Part shown: positions 1 through 7,169 of the stretch, one piece after another | Numbering within the stretch: position 1 is the stretch's first letter | Layout: each line of letters opens with the position of its first letter | From: Methylobacterium oryzae | GTDB taxonomy: Bacteria > Pseudomonadota > Alphaproteobacteria > Rhizobiales > Beijerinckiaceae | NCBI RefSeq assembly: GCF_021398735.1 | Contig: NZ_CP090350.1 | Span: 1-64,000, forward strand | Reading direction: 5' to 3' | DNA: 64,000 nucleotides | Notes under the pieces: generated by a model | The model's input: the letters and a program-made list of their open reading frames with translations, nothing else | What the model was told of the DNA's origin: nothing | Database searches by the model: none | Translations under genes and position numbers: made by a program

Positions 1-433
1 GCGCGAGATCGTCGAGATGATCACCGTCTGGGCCGCGCTCGAAGGCATGGCGGCCCATGCCGCCGCACGGAACGCCGAGGATGCCGATCTCCGCGCGCTC
101 GGCAGGGCCTTCGAGGCGTTCGATATCGCGACTCTGCCCGACCATCTGAAGGCCTACGACGAGGCCAACCTCGACTTCCATCGGACGATCATCCGTCTCG
201 GCGGCTGCGGGTTGATGGTCGAGATGACGACCAACCTGTTCATTCACATGCGGGCGATCCGGTCGGCCTTCCTCCATCGGGCCGGGAGGCTCGAGGACTC
301 GATGCGCGAGCATGCCGCCATCATCGCCGCCTTGCAGGCACGCGACGCGGATCGGGCCGCGATCCTCGTTCGCGATCACGCGCTCGGGCTGATCGCGCAT
401 GTCGAGGCGCACTGGGTTTGGCCAGAGGGGTGA
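1..433 (+). CDS. GntR-family transcriptional regulator, FCD domain (C-terminal part only)
   Basis: The frame is open from the left edge (codons from base 2), so this is the C-terminal ~143 residues of a regulator that starts outside the window; the ATG at 17 is internal. What is visible is an all-helical FCD ligand-binding domain. It has the N-D-F-H pattern of the domain (NLDFHRTIIRLGG), then EHAAIIAALQARD and a final DHALGL segment. In this family these Asp and His residues bind a metal and often a small carboxylic acid effector. The N-terminal winged-helix DNA-binding domain is not in the window, so the target cannot be judged. The family assignment is firm; the effector is unknown. Confidence 0.85.
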   Translation, partial: REIVEMITVWAALEGMAAHAAARNAEDADLRALGRAFEAFDIATLPDHLKAYDEANLDFHRTIIRLGGCGLMVEMTTNLFIHMRAIRSAFLHRAGRLEDSMREHAAIIAALQARDADRAAILVRDHALGLIAHVEAHWVWPEG

Positions 434-459
434 GAGGCACCTCTGACGGAGGACCACCG

Positions 460-642
460 ATGCTACCGTCCGTTCAGACGACCGATCTGCTCGGCCTCGG
501 CTTCCTGATCATCGGGCTCGCCGCAGCTGGGATCGCCAGCGCGAGCCGGTCCGCGCGTTTCGCAGAGGAGCCGCGCGAGGAGCTCGCGGGCGGGGCTCTG
601 CTGGTGGCGATCCTCGGCCTCGCCTTCGTGCTCGCCGAGTGA
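460..642 (+). CDS. Small two-segment membrane protein, unknown function
   Basis: A 60-residue protein. The ATG at 460 was chosen because GGAGGA lies about 7 bases before it; an in-frame ATG at 418 overlaps the preceding gene and has no such site. Residues about 7-25 (LLGLGFLIIGLAAAGIAS) and 40-58 (GGALLVAILGLAFVLA) are hydrophobic, separated by a charged loop with several Arg and Glu. The gene follows the FCD regulator by 26 bases on the same strand. I do not recognise a family. The ribosome site and clean two-helix pattern support a real gene, but nothing indicates a function. Confidence 0.5.
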   Translation: MLPSVQTTDLLGLGFLIIGLAAAGIASASRSARFAEEPREELAGGALLVAILGLAFVLAE

Positions 643-692
643 GCGGGCGCGGCGCGTCGTGAGCGCCGGACTTCCCGGGAGCCCGCCGCGCG

Positions 693-2048
693 CTACGGGG
701 TCGCCTGCCCCGCGCGTGCGTTCCACTTCTCGAACTTCCCGAGCGCGCCCCACGCCGTCAGCCCGATGAAGATCGGCATCGTGTAGGGGCTCAGCCCGAA
801 GGCGGGCGTGAGCTGTGCGAGCACCTGCCCGAGACCGGTGTTGAGCGGCACCTGGGACAGGATCTGCGTGGCGACGGCGCCGATGATGCCGATCGCCGAC
901 TTCTTGCCGGAGAGCAGCTGCCCGATCGTCTGCCCGAGCGCGCCGTTGACCGGCCCGAGGACCGCGCCGTCGGGACGCGCCGCGGGCGGGCCGGGCAAGA
1001 TCGGGGCGGTCGGGAGGCGCGCACCGTCGATCTGTCGGCGCAGGGCCTGGAGGAACTCGTCGAGCCGCGCCGCGACGTCGGCGGGCGGCGCGGCCGGCGC
1101 GATCACCACCGGGGGCATCGAGGCAGGTTGCATCGGGGCGGGCTGCATCGGGGTGACCGCCCGCGCGGCGAGCTGTCGCTCCAGGTCCTGGATCCGCGTC
1201 AGCACCGCGTGGTCCGGCGCCGCCGGCCGCAGCGCCTCCTGGATGGCGGCGATCGTGCGCGCGTCCGCGAGGCCGGTATCGTCCAGACCGCACCGCGCCT
1301 GGAACGTCGCGACGGCCGTCATGGTCCGCGGCCCGTTCCGGCCGTCCTCGACGAGGGGCGGCGTCGCGCCGAGGCGATTGAGCGATTGCTGGACCCAGAG
1401 CGTGCTGTCGGCGAGTTCGTCGTCGGGCTCGCGGGACACGGCCGCCTCGACGGCGCGCGGCGCCGCGAGCGCGACCGTCGCGTCGAGGTCGATGAGGCTC
1501 CGCAGGATCACCGCGGTGCCGATCTGCGTGTCGACCACGTTCGGGTCGAACACGTGGTCGCGCACGAACTTGCCGCCGCGCGCGCCCGGCGGCCCGTAGG
1601 CCGTCGATCCGCCCCAGAGATACGGCGAGTTCACGCCCCGGCCGTGGTAGCCGTAGCCGTTGAAGCCCTCGAGCCGGTAGAGGGCCCGCGCGACGCTCCA
1701 GTCGCCGAGCCCGACCAGGCCCTGGAGGCGCAGCGCGTCGACCGCCCCTTCGACGAAGGCCTGCGGCCCCGTGAACGGCCCGCGCCCCTTCGGGACGATC
1801 GTGGTGCGCCGTCCGAGCTTCTGTCCGTTGCCGAGATACGTGTCGAAATCGAAGGCTGATTCCCGGTAGTGGCAGAGCCCGATGAACCACCAGGGCACGC
1901 CGGTGCGCGCCTCGATCTCCTGGTAGCGCGGCTTGCCGGCGGCGAGCTGCTGCGCGAGCTTGCGCACGGTCGCGAGCTTCTCCGGCCGGATCTGGAGCGA
2001 CGCCCAGGTCCGCTCGTAGCCGTCCTGAAAATCCTGGAAGGATGCCAT
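693..2048 (-). CDS. Lysozyme-like protein with peptidoglycan-binding domain
   Basis: A protein of 451 residues starting at MASFQDFQDGYERTW; an upstream in-frame start at 2099 would add 17 residues that do not look like the family. Residues about 1-185 resemble the lysozyme-family (endolysin-like) domain found in rhizobial and methylobacterial proteins: TGVPWWFIGLCHYRES carries the probable catalytic Glu, followed by LGNGQKLGRRTTIVPKGRGP. Around residues 215-275 there is a peptidoglycan-binding module (WVQQSLNRLG, DGRNGPRTMTAVATFQ). A Pro/Ala-rich linker follows, then a hydrophobic C-terminal part (about 390-445) that could insert in a membrane. No N-terminal signal peptide is seen, so export may be non-classical. 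It could be a domesticated phage endolysin; no other phage genes flank it. Confidence 0.75.
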   Translation of the reverse strand: MASFQDFQDGYERTWASLQIRPEKLATVRKLAQQLAAGKPRYQEIEARTGVPWWFIGLCHYRESAFDFDTYLGNGQKLGRRTTIVPKGRGPFTGPQAFVEGAVDALRLQGLVGLGDWSVARALYRLEGFNGYGYHGRGVNSPYLWGGSTAYGPPGARGGKFVRDHVFDPNVVDTQIGTAVILRSLIDLDATVALAAPRAVEAAVSREPDDELADSTLWVQQSLNRLGATPPLVEDGRNGPRTMTAVATFQARCGLDDTGLADARTIAAIQEALRPAAPDHAVLTRIQDLERQLAARAVTPMQPAPMQPASMPPVVIAPAAPPADVAARLDEFLQALRRQIDGARLPTAPILPGPPAARPDGAVLGPVNGALGQTIGQLLSGKKSAIGIIGAVATQILSQVPLNTGLGQVLAQLTPAFGLSPYTMPIFIGLTAWGALGKFEKWNARAGQATP

Positions 2049-2232
2049 GTCGATGCTCCGGGCTCTGCGGTGACGAAGCCTTGATGGGACGGCCGGCACC
2101 TGCGCGCGGCCGGGCGCCGATCGGGCGGGGCTCCGGGCGACGCCCCGGATCCGGGCGCGCGCGGTCGCGCGCCGCCCGGGCTCGCGACGGAGGGACCGGG
2201 TGCGGTGTCGGCGACGTCCCGCGCGCGCCGGG

Positions 2233-3525
2233 CTAACCGGGCCCGGCGGCCCCCGCCGGCCGGCCGGCGCAGGAGATCCGGAACGCGGTCGGGAACGGCG
2301 TGCCCCCGTCCTCGACCGCGCCCTCGGCCCGCACGGCGTCGCGCAGGAGGATGCGGCGAACGATCTCCGGGACCATCGCGCCCGCCACGTAGCGGCCGAG
2401 GCACTCGTGATGGCCCCGGCCGAAATGGAGATAGGTCTGCTCCGGGCGGGCCGGGTCGAAGCGGTCCGGGTCGGGCACGCCGGTCGCGTCGAACATCGCC
2501 GACAGGCTGAGGGGCAGGACGACCCGGCCCTTGGCGATCCCGCTCTCGGCCGGGCTGCCCCGGCCGAGCACGTGGTCGGTCTCCGCCTGGCGGAACATGA
2601 AGGCGACGATCGGCGCGAAGCGCAGCGCCTCCCACACGTAGCCGTCGAAGGCGGCGGGTCCGGTCCGGGCGGCCGCGCGGGCCGCCGCGAGGATCTGCGG
2701 CCGGCCGAGGAGCTCCGCGAGGGCGTGCACCACGGCCTCCGACGTGGTCTCGATGGCCCCGATCAGCAGGCCGCCGACGTTGATGACGACGCGGTCCATG
2801 CCGAAGCCGGTCGCCGCCGGCAGGTGCAGCCGGAGCAGCCGGGTGAGGACGTCGTCGGGCAGGTCGGCGCCGGCCTCGATCGCCGCGACGCGCGCCGGGA
2901 TGATCCTGGCGAAGGCCGCCCGCATCTCCTGGCGCGCCAGATCCGCCGCCGCGTGGATCGCGTCGGCGTCCGGGCGCTCGTCGAAGGGGAGGTTGTTGAA
3001 CTGGTCGAACTGGTTCGCGTACGACCAGCGCAGCAGGTCGGCATCGGGCGCCGCGAACCCGAAGAAGCGCTGCACGATCCGCAGCGGGACGCGGCGCGAG
3101 ACCGACGCCACGACGTCGATGGATCCGCCGCCCTGGTCGAGACCCGCGTCGAGGGCCGCGTCGGTCTCGGCGCCCGCCAGATCGCGGATCGCCGGGAGGT
3201 CGCGCCAGGACAGCACGGCGCGCATGACCGCCTTGTCGCGGTAATTCACCTCCGTGCCGTCGAGCGCCAGCATGAACTCGCCCATCTTGGGCTTGTAGAG
3301 CGCGACGGAGAAGACCTGCGGCAGGGACAGGATCTCCTCGACCTCGGCGCGGCCGGCGACGAGGATGGCCGCGCCGCAATCCAGGGCGGTCCGTCGCGCG
3401 CGCAGCTGCGCGAAGAAGGGCTGGGGCGCGCGGGCGATCCAGTCCCGGGCGCGCTGCCAGCGCTCCGCCACCGGCAGGGCCTCCAGGAAGGCGAGGCAGG
3501 GCGTCTCGGGAGCGGCGGCGCGCAT
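2233..3525 (-). CDS. Cytochrome P450
   Basis: A 430-residue soluble bacterial-type P450. The start is the ATG at 3525, with AGGAGG 6 bases upstream; the longer open frame above it is a shadow of the neighbouring regulator gene. The haem-binding loop is HFGRGHHECLGRYVAG with the thiolate ligand at Cys375. The K-helix ExxR is WEALRFAP, and the I-helix reads GGLLIGAIETTSEAV, with Glu where Asp is commoner before the Thr pair. Such enzymes hydroxylate or otherwise oxidise hydrophobic substrates using electrons from a ferredoxin or flavin partner; no redox partner is encoded nearby. A LuxR-type regulator lies 59 bases upstream on the same strand and probably controls it. The substrate cannot be told from sequence. 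Confidence 0.93.
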   Translation of the reverse strand: MRAAAPETPCLAFLEALPVAERWQRARDWIARAPQPFFAQLRARRTALDCGAAILVAGRAEVEEILSLPQVFSVALYKPKMGEFMLALDGTEVNYRDKAVMRAVLSWRDLPAIRDLAGAETDAALDAGLDQGGGSIDVVASVSRRVPLRIVQRFFGFAAPDADLLRWSYANQFDQFNNLPFDERPDADAIHAAADLARQEMRAAFARIIPARVAAIEAGADLPDDVLTRLLRLHLPAATGFGMDRVVINVGGLLIGAIETTSEAVVHALAELLGRPQILAAARAAARTGPAAFDGYVWEALRFAPIVAFMFRQAETDHVLGRGSPAESGIAKGRVVLPLSLSAMFDATGVPDPDRFDPARPEQTYLHFGRGHHECLGRYVAGAMVPEIVRRILLRDAVRAEGAVEDGGTPFPTAFRISCAGRPAGAAGPG

Positions 3526-3584
3526 GCACGACCTCCTGTGGCGTTCGCGGAGCGGCGCGGGCCGTCCGGCCCGACGCCCGGTGG

Positions 3585-4724
3585 TCAGTTGAGCGAGACG
3601 TCCAGCCCCTCGCGCAGGCGCGCCACGAGCTCGCCCTGCCGGTGCGTCTCGGTCTTGGCGAACAGGGCGCGCAGCTGGGTGCGGGCGGTCGAGATCGCGA
3701 TGCCGCGGTCCTGGGCGTGGTCGTCGAGGGACCGTCCCGAAGCGACCGCGTTGGCGAGGATCGACTCGGCGACGGTCAGCCCGAACAGCTTCTGCAGCCG
3801 CGCGGCGTTGCTCCCCTGGACCTTCGGGGTCCCGGTCCGGATCACGATCGCCAGCTCGGCCCGCACCTTCGACCCGGTGCCGGCCGGCCGCTTCGACAGC
3901 GGGTGCAGCGACACCCGGTAGGGCATGCCGCTCTCGCCGCAGGTCACGGTGATGTGGTCGGCCTGCGTGATCGCGACGTCGCCGCTCGCGGCCGCGAGCG
4001 CCTCGCCGGCCGCGCGGGCGATCCGCCGCCCGGTCTGGCTGTCCTTGAGGACGAGGCTGCCCTTCACGAAGGACAGGCCGGTCCGGGACCGCGCCAGCGC
4101 CTCGGCGGCGCGGTTGGCGTGCGCGACGCGCAGGTCGGAATCCGTGAGGATCACGGCGGCGTCGAGCAGGTCCAGGGCGGAGGCGAGATCGGACGTGCGC
4201 TCGGAGGCCTGCCGCATCAATGCGTACAGCTCGAAGGCCCGGCGCAGGTGCGGGACGAGCATCGCCAGGCGCCGGACCTCGTCGGACCGGAAGGGGCCGC
4301 CCTCCTCGCCCCGCATCGCCGCGAGCGTCGCCATGACGTCGGCTTCCTTGGCGAAGTAGGTGACGAGGCTGTGCTCGATCTCGAAGGGCTGGACGACCTC
4401 CTTGAACAGGGCCGACTCGCGGAACTGCACCGCGTCGACCCCCTCCTCGGCGCGGATGACCTTGCCCTGGTTCGACAGGATGTAGGGGAGGCGCGGATCC
4501 TCGGTGGCGTGCCGGTAGAGGAACTCGCGGTACCGCGACCGCTCGAAGCCGGACACCGCCCAGAGCGGCTTGCGGTTCCCGTCGAGGCTGAACACGGCGA
4601 GCTGGCCGACCCGGCCGCCGACGAAATCGGTCAGATCCTCCAGGAGCGCCGACCACTCCTCCGGCTGGCCGACGCGGTCGTAGATCGACCCCACCAGAAC
4701 CGAATACGCCTCGAGATCCTGCAT
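3585..4724 (-). CDS. LuxR-type HTH transcriptional regulator with PAS-like sensor region
   Basis: A protein of 379 residues. The ATG at 4724 is preferred over a GTG at 4730 because GGAG is well spaced only for the ATG. The C-terminal ~60 residues form a LuxR/GerE helix-turn-helix (FGLTVAESILANAVASGRSL, then AISTARTQLRALFAKT). The middle (about 195-300) looks PAS-like (AVILTDSDLRVAHANRAAEA), and the N-terminal ~160 residues look like a GAF-type or uncharacterised sensory region. There is no receiver domain, so it is not a classical response regulator. It is transcribed towards the P450 gene 59 bases downstream, which suggests co-transcription or regulation of that gene. The ligand is unknown. 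Confidence 0.82.
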   Translation of the reverse strand: MQDLEAYSVLVGSIYDRVGQPEEWSALLEDLTDFVGGRVGQLAVFSLDGNRKPLWAVSGFERSRYREFLYRHATEDPRLPYILSNQGKVIRAEEGVDAVQFRESALFKEVVQPFEIEHSLVTYFAKEADVMATLAAMRGEEGGPFRSDEVRRLAMLVPHLRRAFELYALMRQASERTSDLASALDLLDAAVILTDSDLRVAHANRAAEALARSRTGLSFVKGSLVLKDSQTGRRIARAAGEALAAASGDVAITQADHITVTCGESGMPYRVSLHPLSKRPAGTGSKVRAELAIVIRTGTPKVQGSNAARLQKLFGLTVAESILANAVASGRSLDDHAQDRGIAISTARTQLRALFAKTETHRQGELVARLREGLDVSLN

Positions 4725-4878
4725 GGCCACGCTCCGCGCTGAGTGCGAGTCTTGAGTGTTGTCAGATCTCCAGCCATCCGGTCGGACCGACAGGTGCCGA
4801 AATCGGTTGTTCCATTACGGATGCAATCGAACGACAAATCAATACTGATAAGATAGAAATCGAAACCGCGGAGCTCGC

Positions 4879-6747
4879 CTACAGGGTTCGCAGATACTCC
4901 AGGAGCTGCCGGCGCTGCGCGTCGTCGAGCTGCTCGGTCCCGTAGGTCGGCCCCTCGTGGCCGGTATTGGCATTGCCCGGCAGCGCGGTGTCGAACAGGA
5001 ACGGCCCGAGATCGGACCGGAACCCGATCCGGTCCTCGTCCAGCTCCCGGCTCCCGACCCGGAACGTCCTGGATCGCCGGCTGGACGGCAGCAGGAGTTC
5101 GTACAGGTTCGGCACCGAGCCGTTGTGCAGGTACGGGCCCGTCGCCCAGATGCCGTTGAGCGGCCGTGCCTTGTAGACCATGAGGTCGCGGTCTCTCCGC
5201 GCACCGACGAACGCGGCGACGAGGCCCTTGCCGCCGGCGGTCGAGACGTCGTCGAGCATCGCGTTGCGGGCCTCGAGGGCGGCGGTGCCGCGCTTGAGCA
5301 GCCGGTCGAGGATGACGGTCTGGTCCGCCCCGACGCCCGCTGGGTCCGGTCCACGGTCGAGGGGCGCCAGGATCGCGCCGGCGACGAGCGTGGCCACGAG
5401 TTCGAGGCTGCTCGTCTCGGCGGCCAGCGGCGGCGTCGTCGCGAGGAACGGCATCCGGATCCCTTCGAGGATCCCGGTCCGCGCGCGCCGGGACACGGCG
5501 TTCGTCGCCATCTTCGGGTCGGTCCCGATCTCCGCCAGCGGCGTCAGGGTCACCGTCAGCGTGCGGTTCGCGCCGGTCGGGGCGATCGCGTGGCAGGACA
5601 GGCAGTACCGGTCGTAGTGGACCTTGCCGGCCGCGGCGTCCCGGGCCTGCGCCTCGGTGCGCGGCGCGATCCGGTCGGGCCAGGCCGGCGCCGTGAGGGC
5701 GCCCAGCTGGTTCTCGATCCGCAGGAGGTTGACCCGGTCCGCCGAGGTCTCGAACCAGAGCGGCGGCAGGGTCGGCTCCCGGATGTCGGTGCGGGCGAAG
5801 ACCCCCAGCACCTCGCCGACATTCCGGCCCAGGCGCTCGACGGCGAGCCCGTTCGCGGCCGAGCCGTTCCACTGCACCCGGTCGTGCCACGACGTATCCC
5901 ACAGGAACGGATAGCTGACGGGCGCGTCGGGCGGGGCGATGTTGTGCGGGTCGCGCAGATCGATGCCCGTCGCCCGGTTGAAGATCATGCCGAACGCGTC
6001 GAGGCGTGCCGGCCCCCAGGGCACCGCGGTCCGGCTCGACGCGACGTAACGGGAGAAGTCCTCGGCCAGCCGCGTCAGGCTGGCCCGCAGGCGGCGGCGG
6101 TCGGGCTCGGACGGGCCCGTCCCCGGCGCCGACAGTTCCGTCGGGATGACGCGGCGGGCGAAGCGCTCGAAGCGCGCCGGGTCGTCGCGCGTCCGCGCGA
6201 GGGCGCGGCCGAGTTCCTCGATGAAGGCGAACATGTCGGCATCGGCCGGGCCGCCGTCGATCAGGATCGACCGACCGCGCAGGTCGACCCGGTTCACGTG
6301 GCAGGCGGCGCAGGTCAGGCCGATCCACTCGCCGCGATCGTCGACGTCCTTCACGAACCCGATGGGGAGCCCGCTGCGGTCCGATCCGCGCGTCCCGTCG
6401 TACGGGTTCGGCAGGTAGCCGAAGCGCGCGAGCCCGTCCGCGACGAAGAGCGTGTCGTCGTCCGGGCGCTCCAGGGACATGAACCAGGCATACGGCATGA
6501 TCTGCGAGCCCTGGCTCGCCCGGTAGAACCACGCGCGCTCCTGCGGCGTCCAGGATTGCTCGAGAAAGTGCGGGGTGCCGTCCGGCCTGTCGCTCGGCCC
6601 GTCTGCCGGCCCGTCACCCGGCCCGTCTGTCGGTCCTCGGTCGGCGGCGCGCGATCCGGCCTGCGCCGGGAGCAGGATCGCCGCGGTGAGCGCGACGACG
6701 CGGGCGGCGTGGCGGGCAGTCTGGCGGGCGGCCTGGGAGCGGGTCAC
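4879..6747 (-). CDS. Dihaem c-type cytochrome, RoxA-like / cytochrome c peroxidase family
   Basis: A 622-residue exported protein. Residues 1-35 form a basic then hydrophobic signal peptide ending near AQAGSRAA. A low-complexity Gly/Pro/Asp stretch follows (about 38-58). Two c-type haem sites are seen: CAACH at 146-150 and CLSCH at 382-386. The segment WTPQERAWFYRASQGSQIMP is typical of the long dihaem family that includes the rubber oxygenase RoxA and is often annotated as dihaem cytochrome c peroxidase. Known members act in the periplasm or outside the cell on peroxide or polyisoprene. Whether this one is a dioxygenase or a peroxidase cannot be decided from sequence. It lies 148 bases upstream of, and on the same strand as, the LuxR regulator-P450 pair. 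Confidence 0.85.
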   Translation of the reverse strand: MTRSQAARQTARHAARVVALTAAILLPAQAGSRAADRGPTDGPGDGPADGPSDRPDGTPHFLEQSWTPQERAWFYRASQGSQIMPYAWFMSLERPDDDTLFVADGLARFGYLPNPYDGTRGSDRSGLPIGFVKDVDDRGEWIGLTCAACHVNRVDLRGRSILIDGGPADADMFAFIEELGRALARTRDDPARFERFARRVIPTELSAPGTGPSEPDRRRLRASLTRLAEDFSRYVASSRTAVPWGPARLDAFGMIFNRATGIDLRDPHNIAPPDAPVSYPFLWDTSWHDRVQWNGSAANGLAVERLGRNVGEVLGVFARTDIREPTLPPLWFETSADRVNLLRIENQLGALTAPAWPDRIAPRTEAQARDAAAGKVHYDRYCLSCHAIAPTGANRTLTVTLTPLAEIGTDPKMATNAVSRRARTGILEGIRMPFLATTPPLAAETSSLELVATLVAGAILAPLDRGPDPAGVGADQTVILDRLLKRGTAALEARNAMLDDVSTAGGKGLVAAFVGARRDRDLMVYKARPLNGIWATGPYLHNGSVPNLYELLLPSSRRSRTFRVGSRELDEDRIGFRSDLGPFLFDTALPGNANTGHEGPTYGTEQLDDAQRRQLLEYLRTL

Positions 6748-7169
6748 GATCGCACCTGGGACATGGCGGGAACCCTGCCTTCGCGAAGCGTCTCGCCGAT
6801 TTCAATAAACGCCGATCCCCGTGCGCGCGTCATTCGAATGGATGATGTTCGAATACAGTTTTTCTGTGAGGGTCGGCGCGCCGGTAGTTTCGAGCTTCGG
6901 TGGTGCGGCGCCCCTGCTCGGCCGCAATGCTGATTCGGGCAACCTGTTCTCCCGACCGTTGTTCTCGATGTCGTTTATATAGCGGTTACTGATCCCGTAA
7001 AATTTTATCGTCACTTGTTTCGACATCGGGCGGGGAGATGTTCGAGAGGTCACCGATCAGGACGGCCGGGGCACGGTCGCTGTCGTGCCCCGGCGGCTGA
7101 ACCGCACAGTCCGGCACGGTCCGGCACAGCGCGGGCGATAGCGGGCGATAGCGGGCGATAGGAGGAGCG
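6748..7169. other. Intergenic region between divergent genes, with a short tandem repeat
   Basis: This 422-base gap separates the dihaem cytochrome gene (leftward) from the patatin-like gene (rightward) and must hold both promoters. Bases about 6830-7030 are clearly more AT-rich than the surroundings. Near the right end the 10-mer GCGGGCGATA is repeated three times in tandem (7131-7160), directly before the ribosome binding site GGAGGAG of the patatin-like gene. No convincing gene was found. Confidence 0.6.
7131..7160 (+). repeat. Three tandem copies of a 10-bp unit before the patatin-like gene
   Basis: GCGGGCGATA occurs three times without a gap, ending 1 base before the GGAGGAG Shine-Dalgarno sequence of the gene starting at 7170. 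Copy-number change by slippage would shift the promoter-to-ribosome-site distance, so it could tune expression; that is inference. Confidence 0.85.

Noticed and set aside
2200..3921. 573-codon plus-strand frame opposite the P450 gene
   Set aside because: Antisense shadow; the P450 haem motif is on the minus strand.
6802..7053. Minus-strand frame of 83 codons in the AT-rich gap before the patatin-like gene
   Set aside because: No ribosome binding site at any of its starts, no recognisable motif, and it occupies the divergent promoter region.
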